A stretch of 64,000 nt of DNA, taken from assembly GCA_905183005.1 (NCBI GenBank), contig CAJJDO010000014.1:559281-623280 (forward strand). Direction: 5' to 3'. Shown here in pieces: positions 36,978-48,706 of this stretch. Made by a program: the position numbers and the translations under genes. Position 1 is the stretch's first letter; each line of letters starts with the position of its first letter. Source of the DNA: Paramecium pentaurelia. Taxonomy: Eukaryota > Ciliophora > Oligohymenophorea > Peniculida > Parameciidae. Below the pieces are notes generated by a model. It did not search any database, was not told where the DNA came from, and saw only the letters and a list, made by a program, of their open reading frames with translations.

Positions 36978-39261
36978 ATGTTTGATAAATTTTGCATAAG
37001 ACATTAAGATTAAATTCTTACCCATTTTTGTTCAAATCAAATGTGTCCTTAATTTCTAACATTTTATTGTACACAATGTGAGATAAAACAATGTAATAAA
37101 AATTATCATTTGCAATCATTTGACAATTTAAGCTATTTCATTAATAAATTAGTATTACCTAATTTTGGTATTTATTTTTTAGATGAATCATAGACACCAA
37201 ATAAATTGAGTATTACAAATAATAAATGAATAAAATAATTAGTAATTTCAATACAATATAGGAGAAGATAATAAATGATTATGATAAAGCAATTGATAAA
37301 ATACTTGAATAGTATAATATAATTTTAATAAAGCATTTAGAATAGAAGTAGTTCATTTAAGACTGAAATTATAAATTAAATAGATTTCTAAAAATAATAT
37401 ATGATTGATAAATTAATAGAATTCTAAAACACAATGGATAAACATTATAATAATTACAAGTAATCATATGATTAGATTAAATCAATTGTAAATTAATAAG
37501 AAAGTAATGTTCACATTGAGGAATATTACAAATAAATTGATATGAACTAATTATAAGAATATTTTAATGTCTTATTAAGAATGCAACCTGAATTAGAAGT
37601 TTTAGCTAAAGAAAATAGTTTATAAATTACAAAGGAACAATAAATTATCGAATCATTTAATCATAATATTTACAAAGAATTTTAGGATAAAATCATAGAA
37701 TATTCAGAAAATATATTAACTTTGCTTTGGAGTAAATATTATTCAATGACATCTAATATCCATTTGTATGATAATAAAAGTATTCTTAATACAATCAATA
37801 TCATTAGCTTAAAGTATTGCTTAATCAGAGATGATTGAAAATATTAGAATAAGTAGATCCTCTTCATCTAATTCTTATTCCGTCTTTAATGAAATCGATA
37901 ATATTATTGCAATGGGTCAATAATTCAATAATACAAATACATCTATTAAATTAAAAAGTTAAACTTATGGTTATACTAAATTTAATCTCATGACTTAAGG
38001 ATAATTTAGTATCAAGCCTAATCATTTGGATAATTAATAATAATTGCCAATAATCATTCCTCATTGTATATTAGTAATTAAGAACTAAAATATCATTTTA
38101 ACTGCAGGAGATAGCAATTCAATTTATGTATGGATTCATAAGAAAGAGTCCAATTTATGGAGATTAGAATCATAATTAATATTGTAGACCAAAGAACAGT
38201 AATATATATAATGTATGGAATTACTTTACAATCCATTTATTAGTGAATCAAGAAATAGCAAATAGAGTTTTGCAAATCTAAAAGTGCTTTTAAATCCTAT
38301 TATTGCAATTTGTGGTTAGAATAATATCTATATTGTTCAATTTGATATTATGACTAATTAAATTACTATATAATGTTAATACACAATCAAAGATTAAAAG
38401 GAATAAGAAATACATACTATTTAATAATGTTAAACTATGGGTAGTTATAATTATTTTATTGTTGGTATGGAGAAAGGAACAATGATATTATTTAATTATA
38501 TTATTAGTATTGACAACACTTTTACTATAAAAATAGATTAAATGATTAAATAACATAAAGATTGTATTACAAGTATAGAGATAATAGGTGATTAATTGAT
38601 TGCTGTAGCAAGTAATGATAGATCTGTTACTATATGGCAATATTTCAATAATAAACTTAAATTATTGCCAATCAAAATGAATAGATTTTGGGAAGACATT
38701 CCATGTATAAGATAAGTTTATACTAATTCATTTATCACATTTGATTCAAATTTTAATATTACATAATGGTATTTAGAAAATCTAAATAAAATTGTTATAA
38801 TAAATAATATTTAATCAAGTAAAATGAAATAGGAAGTATAAGAGGCAATTATCATTAATAATCCAGATAATGCTTAAGATTTTTGTATTTTATTACTCAT
38901 TAGAGAACAATAAAACAACAACAAAATAATTATATTAGATAGATATTTCTAAATTGTATCATAGGAATTATTGCCTCAATAATTTCAAAGTTATTTGACT
39001 ATTTAAAGGAAAAAACATAATCATTATCTTACAAATTATAAGATGAGGATTATCAATGATATTATACCTAATAAAGTATTCAGTTCTTTTATAGACGTTA
39101 AACAGAATGAAAAATAGGGAAATTAATAATAATAATAATAGTAATCTTTTTCTTAATAATAATAAATGTATTAGAATAAGAAGGTTAATCTCGCAATCAT
39201 AAATAACAATAAGAGTAATTAACATTTTATTGAAATTTCTTATATTATAGGAACTGACTGA
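36978..39261 (+). CDS. Zinc-finger-like / coiled-coil / WD40 protein (second paralog)
   Basis: Introns 37168-37193, 37312-37333 and 37780-37807 give 735 residues. The N-terminal Cys/His cluster (CIRHQDQILTHFCSNQMC, FYCTQCEIKQC) looks like one or two B-box-type zinc sites. Coiled coil occupies about 70-260 (YYKQQMNKIISNFNT, YMIDKLIEFQNTMDK). The remainder has WD-like segments (IILTAGDSNSIYVWIH, LIAVASNDRSVTIWQY), more diverged than in the paralog at 23558. It ends in a Gln-run and basic tail. Function unknown; scaffold is inferred. Confidence 0.8.
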
Positions 39262-39369
39262 TTTGATGTTTATTATATATATTTGTATAATAATATAATT
39301 GAATAAATACACATTTTTAGAATGAAAAATTTTATAATATAATCTTTCTTCTTAAATATTTAATTAAGT

Positions 39370-39782
39370 ATGGGAAGACTAATTTTAGAATATTTAGATG
39401 GAAATAGGATCTATGTATGTAAAAAATGTAGAATACACTTAACAAATTATTAAAATAGAATATCAAAAGTATAGTTTTAGTTTAAATTTTCAGAATTTCA
39501 AGGGAGGAACAGGATAAGCCTATTTATTTGACAAAGGGTAATATTTTATATTAAGTTAGAATAAATTACCATGTAGGATTACCAGTGGACAAAGACTTGT
39601 TGACAGGTAAACACACTGTTCAAGACCTTATGTGTAATGGTTGCTGTGAAATAATTGGATGGAAATATGTAATTAAAAGTGTTATTAATATATAGATAAA
39701 AGCATTTAGAGATACTGAGAAATATAAAGAAGGAAAAATAATTATAGAAAAATATTTTGTCGAAAAAATTAAATGGAAATGA
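39370..39782 (+). CDS. Yippee-like zinc-binding protein
   Basis: Introns 39469-39493, 39538-39559 and 39669-39695 give 112 residues, the normal Yippee size. Seen: YVCKKCRIHLT, NFKGGTGQAYLF, LLTGKHTVQDLMCNGCCE, IIGWKY and KYKEGKIIIEKY. Both CxxC pairs that bind one zinc are intact. Yippee proteins are conserved across eukaryotes and associate with spindle or centrosomal structures in animals and with GID/CTLH ubiquitin-ligase components (YPEL5). The third intron is 27 nt without an in-frame TGA, so its retention would be translatable. Confidence 0.95.
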
Positions 39783-39809
39783 TTATAAAATTTAATTAAT
39801 TAAATAATA

Positions 39810-40558
39810 ATGAGTACAGAGTAATGGTTAGTCTTAAGATTAGATTTATTGCCTAGCATAGCTTAAGAAGTAGAATAGATTTGTACACATTATATTCGTA
39901 TTTGTTATAATCTAATAATTAGATTTATGTGATGAAGTTAGAAAAGGAAATAAATAAGCATACTAAGATTTAATAGTATTATAAGCTAGAGTTAATAATA
40001 ATATAATAATAATAGATTCGTGGTAGAATGGATGATTTTGATAAATTTTATGATAGAAACTATGCTGACTATCGTATTGGATATTTTGAGAAAATGAAAT
40101 TGAGATTAAGAAAATTAATAAGTCCACACATTGATGTTAATAGATTAATATATGAGGAAACCTAAAATTATAATCAGCAGTACATAAATGATTCAATTAA
40201 TAGATCATCTCCTATCAAGAATACAACACCTCCACCTGTTAAGGATAATTAATCAAATGTTTAAAAAGTAACAGAATTCGTTTAAGTATAACAAAAAAGA
40301 CCTCAATCACCTCCAAATAAAATGACTAATTCTAGCAATTATAATAGCACAAATAAACAAAAATAGGCTACTCCTATTGCTTAAAATAATAAAAAGGCAT
40401 AAAAGTAAACTTAACAGGTGAAGACATCTTAAGTCAAGAGTAAGACATAATAGGATGAATTAGTGTTTACAATAAAAATGAGCAAAGAAGTAATATTCTA
40501 TGTTTAATTAAAATAGGAATATTTGTAATATATACAAGCTAAATAAAAATAGAGATGA
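39810..40558 (+). CDS. Hypothetical protein, helical head and Gln/Pro-rich tail
   Basis: Introns 39898-39922 and 39991-40015 give 232 residues; the second intron begins GTT rather than GTA. The head (VEQICTHYIHLCDEVRKG, DDFDKFYDRNYADYRIGYF, MKLRLRKLI) is helical; the tail is Gln/Lys/Pro-rich and disordered. No family recognised. It lies 27 bases after Yippee and 43 bases before the GSK3 gene, all on the plus strand. Confidence 0.7.
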
Positions 40559-40601
40559 CTGTTTGAATTATTTATATATAATTAAAAATTACGTTAAAAT
40601 A

Positions 40602-42114
40602 ATGTTTCAGAAGATGCTGAATTAATAATTGAAGAAATAAGTACATAAATGTATATAAAATGATAGTCTGATGAATAAAATAGAAGAGTAGTTACAGAAG
40701 TTGAAGAAATGGATAAAGAGATTAAAACATTATAAGATATTTCAAACCTGAAAGCTCGTTTAAAAATGAATCAAATGGCAAAATAGTCTTTTAAGAAAAA
40801 TAAAGATGAACCTACAACATCTATTTATGTTGGAAAGTTTGATAATCCACTAAAATCATTCCAATAATAGACAATAAAAAAATAATCTCGCAAACCTCTT
40901 TCTACAGAAAAGAATAGTACTAAGTCTGTGTTAATGCCTGCAACAACTGAAAGATATGATTATAGCAATTTTACCTATACAAATCTAAAAGTTGTAGGAA
41001 GTGGATCTTTTGGAGTTGTTTACAAAGTAATATATATATATTAATATTTGCAGGCTAAAGTGAATGAGACTGGAGAAATAGTAGCTATCAAAAAAGTATT
41101 GCAAGATAGGAGATATAAAAATAGAGAACTATAAATATTATAAGAATTAGATCATTAAAATGTATTGAAGATGAAATATGCTTTCTATACACCAGCAGAG
41201 AATAAAGATGAAAATTATTTAAATGTAGTTATGGAGTATTTCTAAGATACTCTATATTCCTATAATAAATCATTTATTAAGGATTTTAAGAAGATGCCTG
41301 AACTTTTAGTTAAAATTTTTAGTTATTAATTGTTAAGATCTATTGCGTAATTAATATTAATAATTTCATAGTTATATTTCTATATTAGGAATATGTCATA
41401 GAGATATCAAACCACATAATGTTTTAGTTAATCCAGAAACTAATAAATTATAGTTATGTGATTTTGGAAGTGCTAAAAGACTAATATTAGGGGAACCTAA
41501 TATAGCTTATATATGTTCAAGATGCTATAGAGCCCCAGAACTTATATTTGGAGCTACTGATTATAATACATAAATTGATGTTTGGTCTGTAGGCTGTGTC
41601 ATTGCTGAATTAATAAATGGTGAACCATTATTCTTAGGGGATTCAGCAGTTGATTAAATGGTTGAAATTGTAAAAGTTCTTGGAACTCCTTCTAGAGATT
41701 AAATTTTAAGTATGAATAAAAATTATGATATGTAATAATATCAATTTGCTACTATAAAATAAAGAGATTGGAAAAGAGTATAAAAATAGTAAATATATTA
41801 TAGGTATTAAAAACCAAAGATCCTAAGGCTATAGATTTAGTTTCAAAATTATTGACTTATTGTCCAAAAACTCGATTTACTCCTCTTTAATCTTTAACTC
41901 ATCCTTATTTTGATGAGTTAAGAGATTAAGGTTCATTTAAAGCTATTTAAAGTACAATAAAACTTAATGCTTGTGATCTCTTTGAATTTTCAAATGGTAT
42001 TATTATTATTTAATAATTTTAGAAGAAATGTCTAAAATGACTTAATAATAAATGATTACATTAATACCAGATTGGTATGCTAATACTTCAAAACCTTTAA
42101 AAACAGTTTGCTGA
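40602..42114 (+). CDS. GSK3 / shaggy-type Ser/Thr protein kinase
   Basis: Introns 40641-40666, 41027-41053, 41347-41371, 41778-41803 and 41997-42022 give 460 residues. About 115 residues of charged N-terminal extension precede the kinase. Landmarks: VGSGSFGVV (123-131), VAIKK, YISILGICHRDIKPHN with HRD at 240-242, LCDFGSAK, and the GSK3 hallmark YICSRCYRAPELIFGATDY with the activating Tyr. QIDVWSVGCVIAEL, RDQILSMN and the C-lobe FTPLQSLTHPYFDEL follow. All catalytic residues and the Arg of the primed-substrate pocket are present, so it should be active. The short first exon is joined by a canonical 26-nt intron. Confidence 0.94.
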
Positions 42115-42209
42115 TTAAACATGATTATTTTTAAATAATGAATATATAAATAGAATTTTGTGTTTAAATTATATGAACAAGTCTAAATAAGATTAAATTT
42201 AATATATTT

Positions 42210-42608
42210 TCAATTGAGTTTAGAATAACCATTAATTTTTGGCAATTTCAATATACATTTTTATATATGATCATCAGCTATCTTAATATCAAATTCTCTC
42301 AAACAACCTTTACAAAATTTTTTTGTGGAAATGACCTATAAATATTTAGATGTAATCTTAGGTGTTTTAATTTAAATATTTTCAGTTTTAATTTTAATTG
42401 ATCTAGGTGATACAAATTAAGGTAATTTTTTTTGATTTCCAATAAAATAGTCATATCCTACTCTTTTTAATTAAGAATTAAAGACACAACGTTTATGTTA
42501 GAATACATCCTTACATATTTTGTAATGGATTATCAAGCTGTCTTTATTAAACTTGCGTCCACAACCTGCTGGACAATTAATCAACTCTTCATTAAATTCA
42601 TCGAACAT
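42210..42608 (-). CDS. C2HC zinc-finger protein (ZC2HC1-like)
   Basis: Intronless, 132 residues. There are two C2HC fingers: CPAGCGRKFNKDSLIIHYKIC near the N-terminus and CKGCLREFDIKIADDHIQKC near the C-terminus, each C-x2-C-x12-H-x3/4-C. Paired fingers of this spacing are the ZC2HC1 family, common in ciliates; function unknown. Its ATG is only 8 bases after the TGA of the upstream minus-strand gene. The ciliate reading frame is open with no TGA until the stop at 42210-42212. Confidence 0.85.
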
Positions 42609-42616
42609 TTAATTTA

Positions 42617-43474
42617 TCAAAATTCAGTATATTATTTATCAATAAAATCAATATTAATAATTGTATTACTAAATGGGAGAATATCTAGGTATTTTTTGGT
42701 CTATAGATGAATGCCTAAACCTATAATTAAACTTATTTTTTATTAATTTGTGCAACTTTAATTATCTTTAATGCAAATTCATTTCTAAATAATTCTTCTC
42801 CAAACAAATTATATAATTATTGTCAAAATCACCTTCATCTTCATTATCTTCTAAACATCCACATTATCTTAATCATTTTCATTACTTTCTAATTACTCAA
42901 TCATGTATTATGAATATTTCTTAAATTTTTCTTCATTAATAGACAATAAGTTAGGTAATTTTTGAGGTATATTTATTTATATTGCATAAAATCTTGGTTC
43001 TTTCCTATTCAAAATTGGATAAAAATGTTATATTTGCAAACGTTCTTGAATATTTTAATAATTCAAATATAACTTCAAAAGCTAATTCTTTATCAAGAGA
43101 TAATTCATCATGACCTATAATAATTTTATAATTTATTTTCAAAATATATTAACTCAATATTTCGAGAAACTTATCTTTATCAAAATGACGAAAAATATAA
43201 ATTCTGTTTAATTATATTTGTTCAGTTGAAAATTTTGATTCTATTTTGAATTGCTCTAATACCTTAATACAATTTGATATTAATAAATTAAGTTATTCTA
43301 TTAGATTTTCAAATTGAGTTGATTAATTTATTAGTGTAAATTATATAATTTAATACTGAATATTTTGCAGATAATATTTTTTTAAGGAATATCTTTCTTA
43401 CGATTTAACCTAAAGTTCACTTTATTTCTAACATCTTTTGATGATTATGGTTTCTGATTATTATTATTAATCAT
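42617..43474 (-). CDS. Hypothetical protein with several unusually long introns
   Basis: I could build a 245-residue frame with introns 43410-43432, 43005-43041, 42851-42885 and 42732-42756. Two of these (37 and 35 nt) are long for this genome, so exon borders are less certain than elsewhere. Seen: FENLIEQLNLLISNCIKVLEQ, FRHFDKDKFLEILSQYI, FYAIQINIPQKLPNLLS and KKYLDILPFSNTIINIDFID. No known domain. Total length is divisible by three and each piece looks coding. Confidence 0.55.
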
Positions 43475-43632
43475 CACAGATATTGATAATAACTTTATTT
43501 TTATTTTCTCGTTGCAATTAAACAATAAAATAGTTCTTTAATAAAAATTAATAGAATAAATCATTTAATCATCTAGCATATAAAATATCATTAAATAGTA
43601 AAATTTATCATATATAAAGAAATAATTTATAA

Positions 43633-43962
43633 ATGACAATCATTCGTAATCAATACTATGAATAAAAGAGACGTATTAATAATGATTAAATAATATCAAT
43701 TAATACAGAGAACAATCTAATTATAGAACAAATTAAAAAGACTGAAAATTAGAAAAGTCATCTAATTATTGGTATAAAGAAATATGATTTTAAAATTTCC
43801 AAGATGTTGGATTATTTGAATAAATTACTTCATCCAATTTATTTTTTTTATCATGAATTGTTTTAATATAAACTTTTTGTCGATAGAAATGTAAATCATT
43901 TCTCTTAATTCTTCAAAGCTTCTAATATATCACTTCTGCAATTAGGACATTTTGTACTATGA
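43633..43962 (+). CDS. Possible small gene overlapping the RING gene 3' end
   Basis: A frame of 109 residues from ATG 43633 (QYYEQKRRINNDQIISIN, SHLIIGIKKYDFKISKMLD). The first 70 residues look coding; the last part runs antisense into the RING-H2 gene and looks less so. Either a short gene with an unrecognised intron or a chance frame. Confidence 0.33.
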
Positions 43963-44359
43963 TCAAACCAAGAAAATAAGCAAGATTAATGGAAAATGTG
44001 TTTACAAGGTAATTATATTATTGTTTCATCTAAAATATATATAGACTTTTACCTTTTAAGAAATTATTACAACAAATACTGCACTACCTGTTTGATTTTC
44101 CCATTTTCATTCTCCTTAATTTTTATAACAATTTCTTTGGTACTCCGTTACCCTTTTGAAATACCTTATCAATATTGGTCTACCATAATTGTTATTCTAG
44201 TAACTAATAATCATTATTTGGTAGATTTTACCACTATCTCTTATCTATATTAATTTGCAACTAAATAATTATTGTATTAATACCTTATTCCCAGATCCTA
44301 AATGGAACTTCATCAACTTCAAATTCTTATCTTTCTTAATCTTCTAATATTATTCTCAT
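43896..44359 (-). CDS. RING-H2 finger protein (putative E3 ubiquitin ligase)
   Basis: Introns 44245-44283 (39 nt, long for this genome) and 44030-44052 give 133 residues. The C-terminal half is a RING-H2: CSICCNNF, DETIIQLPCKHIFHQSC, LFSWFDHSTKCPNCR, with all eight zinc ligands (C-C-C-H-H-C-C-C). The N-terminal half is helical and charged (WEQDKRQWQNLPNNDYQLLE, VPKKLLQKLRRM). The first Cys pair is only completed after removing the 23-nt intron. Small soluble RING-H2 proteins usually act as ubiquitin E3 ligases. Confidence 0.88.
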
Positions 44360-45725
44360 TATGTACCCTATCTTTCCTAAACTATTTATATCATTATATA
44401 TATGTTTGTTCTTTTTTTTCGACTTTATTAATGCTGTTATAATAATTAATCATATTATTTCAAAGTAAAAGTAATTATCAACATTGTTTTATACATTAAA
44501 CCAACTTAAATAAGTATAATAATAAATATAAAGATGTTCTAAGGACATTGAACCAGAAGGTTCAAAAGATATAAGTTTCTTTTTAATAGAAATATTATAA
44601 CATATCTTTTTCTATTATAATAATTTGATAGCTATATTATGCATCAAATTAATTGATTATAATATATAACTAATAATATTACTAATGTTCTAAAATATTT
44701 AAAAGGATAATTAATTTTCGTTTGAACTTATAAAATTTTATATTTTATTAATCTTATAGAATTAAAATATTGGCTGATTTATAAGGAACAAGGTGTTAAT
44801 AAAATAAATTACATATGATCAATTTGAAAAGTTTAGAAATAATAGAAAATTATTGAATTATATAGATTGATATTATAATAAAAAAAACTTTGTTATATAA
44901 TACTTTTATTATTATCTTAAATAACCGTACAATAATTCAAACCAAGATTATTATTAGAAGAAATTCTATAAGCTAGAAAAATAGATCATAATTTCTATTG
45001 AATATTTAAGTTTTCTATTGTTGAAATCTTACTTTTTAGAGAATTACATAATACTCAATCTTGCCTAAATATGAACTTAAAATTATTTGCATATTTATGG
45101 CTATTTATTTGGGATATATAATTGATAGGTAAAGTCTTAGGAATTTATTTTATGATAGTTTTTAGATTACATGTATAACTAATATAGATTTTTGTTTCAC
45201 TAGTATAAGTCTTTTTATATAGGTATACACATAGTTTAATTTTAATTCCATGTCTTTAATAATTATGTTATCTTTTGAATAGTCATATGCACTTTCAATC
45301 TATAATATACTTATTATTTATTGAATTATATGAATTATCTTTTAGGAGACTTAAATTAATTAAGGCAAAAGTAATAAGAATTTATTATATAAGCTTGAGA
45401 AACTTAAATAACGAATTGATGATAAGGTGATATGATAAATTTTGCTATATTGATAATTGAATTTGTACAGAGAATCATATAAATAATAGCAATATGGTGT
45501 GGATAGATGAAAATTATTATATTAATATTAATATCAATATATATATAACATTCTCTTAAGGTTGTTTTTATGATTAATGATTAAAAGAAGCATCTAAGTA
45601 ATTTTGTGTGTTATTATGAGTATTATTAAATTTCATTTGATTATGTTGTCTAATTTAAATCTTTTTTTAAATAAAAAGGACATTATCGAAAGTATGAAAA
45701 TAAAAATATTTTTATTAGAATATTT
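44360..45725. other. Large non-coding stretch, 1.3 kb
   Basis: The longest gene-free stretch here. Frames on both strands are short and AT-driven. A small perfect hairpin lies at 44548-44565. It may hold a decayed gene, regulatory sequence for the downstream helicase, or an unrecognised ncRNA. Confidence 0.5.
44548..44565. repeat. Perfect 7-bp inverted repeat
   Basis: TTGAACC, four-base loop AGAA, GGTTCAA. Not followed by a T-run; function unclear. Confidence 0.7.
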
Positions 45726-47055
45726 ATGGATCAAGCTACATAAGATTTACAAGAAAATTGGATAGAGGTAAATGATTATTATAAATTAATAAGCAAGTCG
45801 AAACATTTGAAGAATTAAACTTAAGCAAAGATTTATTGAGAGGTGTCTTCTCATATGGTTTTGAAAGACCATCAGCCATCTAATAAAAGGCCATTAAACC
45901 AATCATCATTGGTAAAGACGTGTTGGCACAAGCTTAATCAGGTAATCACTCTAATTAAAAAATATTTTATAGGAACTGGAAAGACAGGTACATTCACAAT
46001 TGGTGCTCTATAAAGAATCGACCCAAATTAAAGAAAGACATAAGTCATCATTTTGGCACCAGTTAGAGAATTGGCAAAGCAAATTTATGATGTTGTCAAA
46101 GGAATAGGATAATATTTAAATATTGAAGCCTTTTGTTGCATTGGTGGAACATCAACTCAAGAAACTAGAGAGAAATGTAAATAAGGTGTACATATCATCA
46201 TTGCCACTCCAGGTAGATTGATTGATATGATGAAAAACAAATATTTGGATGCCACTTTCATGAAATTATTAGTTGTTGATGAAGCTGATTAGATGTTAGA
46301 TTAAGGATTTAGTGATAACTTTGCTGAAATCCTTAAAATGGTACCAGGAGATATCTAAATTGGTATATTTTAATCATATATTCTTCATAGCATTATTTAG
46401 TGCAACATTCCCATAAGAAATTATTGAATTAAGTAAATAATTTTTGAGAGAAGGAACAGCAAAGATTTTAGTCAAGAAAGAATAATTGACTTTGGAAGGT
46501 ATTAGATAATTCTACATTGCCATTTAATAAGAAGACCAAAAGTTCAAAGTTTTGGTTGAATTATATAAGAATCTTACAGTTTCATAATCAATATTATTTT
46601 GCAATTCCAAAAAAACAGTTGATGATCTCTATGATAAATTGACAACAGAAGGTTTTACTGTTAGTAAAATCCATAGTCAAATGGAATAAAAAGAAAGAGA
46701 ATAAGTAAATTTATCATATATATATCATTTTAGGTTATGTAAGAGTTTAAAAAAGGAGCTGCAAGAATTCTAGTTTCTACAGATCTTATGGGAAGAGGTA
46801 TTGATGTTTAATAATTATCTTTGGTCATCAATTATGAATTCCCAAGACTCAAAGAATAATATATTCATAGGTATCATAAATATAAATATATTTTTTAGAG
46901 TTGGAAGAGCTGGTAGATATGGTAGAAAGGGAGTTGCAATCAATATGGTTGCTTAATAAGAGGCTAATCTTTTATTAGAAGTTGAAAAATATTACAACAC
47001 TAAAATTGATGAAATGCCCAAAGATTTGGCTGAAGTAGAAAAAGAATTAAGTTGA
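45726..47055 (+). CDS. DEAD-box RNA helicase, eIF4A family
   Basis: Introns 45768-45793, 45942-45972, 46363-46390, 46705-46733 and 46871-46898 give 395 residues, the normal eIF4A length. Motifs: Q-motif FERPSAIQQKAI, Walker A AQSGTGKT, APVRELA (motif Ia, normally PTREL), IGGTS, ATPGR, VVDEADQML (DEAD), SATFP, ILFCNSKK, STDLMGRGIDVQQ and HRVGRAGRYGRKG. It unwinds 5' UTR structure as part of eIF4F or, in the eIF4A-III subtype, sits in the exon-junction complex; I cannot separate these by eye. The Thr-to-Val change in motif Ia is the only deviation. Confidence 0.94.
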
Positions 47056-47361
47056 AAAATCAGTATATGTTAAAAAAGAGTATATACATTATATTAAACA
47101 ATTATTAATATATATTTATTATTAATCATTCCTTTATTAAGAATTACTAATTTAATAACAAATTCTTTGAATTATATTCATATTTATAGATAAAATGAAT
47201 AAGCAAAATAATAGTATCTATATATTCTTATTAATATATATATATATATTTTAATTTACTTTTATTAATCGAATTAATTTACTAGTAAATAGAAATATAA
47301 GAATATCAAAATATATATAATATATAAATGATTATTATCATAAATTTATTTAAAGTAGATC
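47056..47361. other. Intergenic gap between convergent genes
   Basis: AT-rich with a TA run near 47235; nothing recognised. Confidence 0.5.
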
Positions 47362-48706
47362 TCAATTAATTAAAGAATTAGATAATTTAGGGTTTCTTAT
47401 TTGCCAATTATGCTTTTCTATTGATTTTATACAAAATTTAGATTATGTTTTTTATCTTTCTGTTTATGGAACAGGTTTAAATACTTTTGGACATTCTTAA
47501 CTTTTACTTAATTCTCTTTCTTTTGTATACTATTTAATTCTAATTAAATTTTTTGTTCTATTAGACTATTATGTAGATGGATTACTATTGATAGAATATT
47601 TCTTATTCTCATATATCAAAGGATTTAGATAATTAACTTTTTCTTTATTATTTGAGGTATATTAAATATTTGACTACTTAGCTACTTCAGAGATTTTTAG
47701 AACTATTCTATTTTCATTAGTATTTACTGCCATTTAATTTAATTCATCAATTACTTTAATTTGATAATTATTATCATTTTTAATTTTTTCAACGGATTGA
47801 GTTCTTATTTGACTAACAACTTTTCCAAATTCCCAATTACCTTAAACAACTTAACCATCAAAGTAAATCATTTCTCCATAACCATGTTTATAATCATTAA
47901 TAAACTATCCCCTATATTCATTTCCATTTGCCCATTTGTAAACTCCATATCCATTTTTTTTATCTCCTTCATAATTACCCTAATAACAATCAGTTGGTGA
48001 TTCTTCTGATCTTCTCCAAATACCTTTCCCACAACGCAATCCTTCTCTGAAATATCCTTGAAATTGAGCTCCACTATTCCAAAAATATTCTCCATATCCA
48101 TGAGGTAATCCATTAAGGTAATTACCTTGATATCTATCTCCATTATTAAATAATTCTTAACCTTCCCCATTTTTAAACCAATCTATAAAATTGCCAATAT
48201 ACTTATTGCCATTTTAAATGTATTCTCCAAAACCTGTGGCCTAATTACTTTTCCATTGTCCTTAATAATACTCACCATTTAAGCCACACCATATCCCTGC
48301 ATAGAGAATTCAAATTTACCTTATCCCTCTCTAATTCCCATATTCCATTCTCCCACATAATATTCTCCATTTGCCCATATAAATTTTCCTTTTCCATGAG
48401 GTTTTCCATGAAAATAATAACCCTCATATTATGAACCATTTGATAATAATTCCCATCCATATCCATGTTTCTAATCTTCATTCCAATAACCCTCATATTT
48501 ACGTCCATTTATTGATAAGAGAATCCCTAAAATTTATTTAATATGAAACCTCTACCATGTTTGAGTTTGTTAAATAATTATCCATAATAAAGATAATTGT
48601 TTGTAATCTGTAGTTTAGATTTAATGCTTAGAAGATCAACATAATTGTAATCCTCAAAATGAGGTTGATACCCTTTGATTTATTCTAAAGCAGTTTAATA
48701 ATTCAT
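47362..48706 (-). CDS. MORN-repeat protein
   Basis: Introns 48527-48549 and 48297-48319 give 432 residues. After a 45-residue head come about nine MORN repeats: YEGYWNEDQKHGYGWELLS, YEGYYFHGKPHGKGKFIW, YYVGEWNMGIREGQGIW, YQGNYLNGLPHGYGEYFW, YRGQFINDYKHGYGEMIY. The C-terminal 150 residues are charged and disordered. MORN repeats form curved beta sheets that link membranes to cytoskeleton, and in ciliates occur in basal-body and axonemal proteins. No catalytic domain is attached. Confidence 0.9.

Noticed and set aside
40545..40605. Fusion of the hypothetical gene at 39810 with the GSK3 gene
   Set aside because: An intron could be forced through the TGA at 40556-40558, but a separate ATG at 40602 followed by a canonical 26-nt intron gives a clean GSK3 start.
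43996..44253. Plus-strand frame with hydrophobic residues
   Set aside because: Antisense to the RING-H2 gene, whose zinc ligands are all present on the minus strand.
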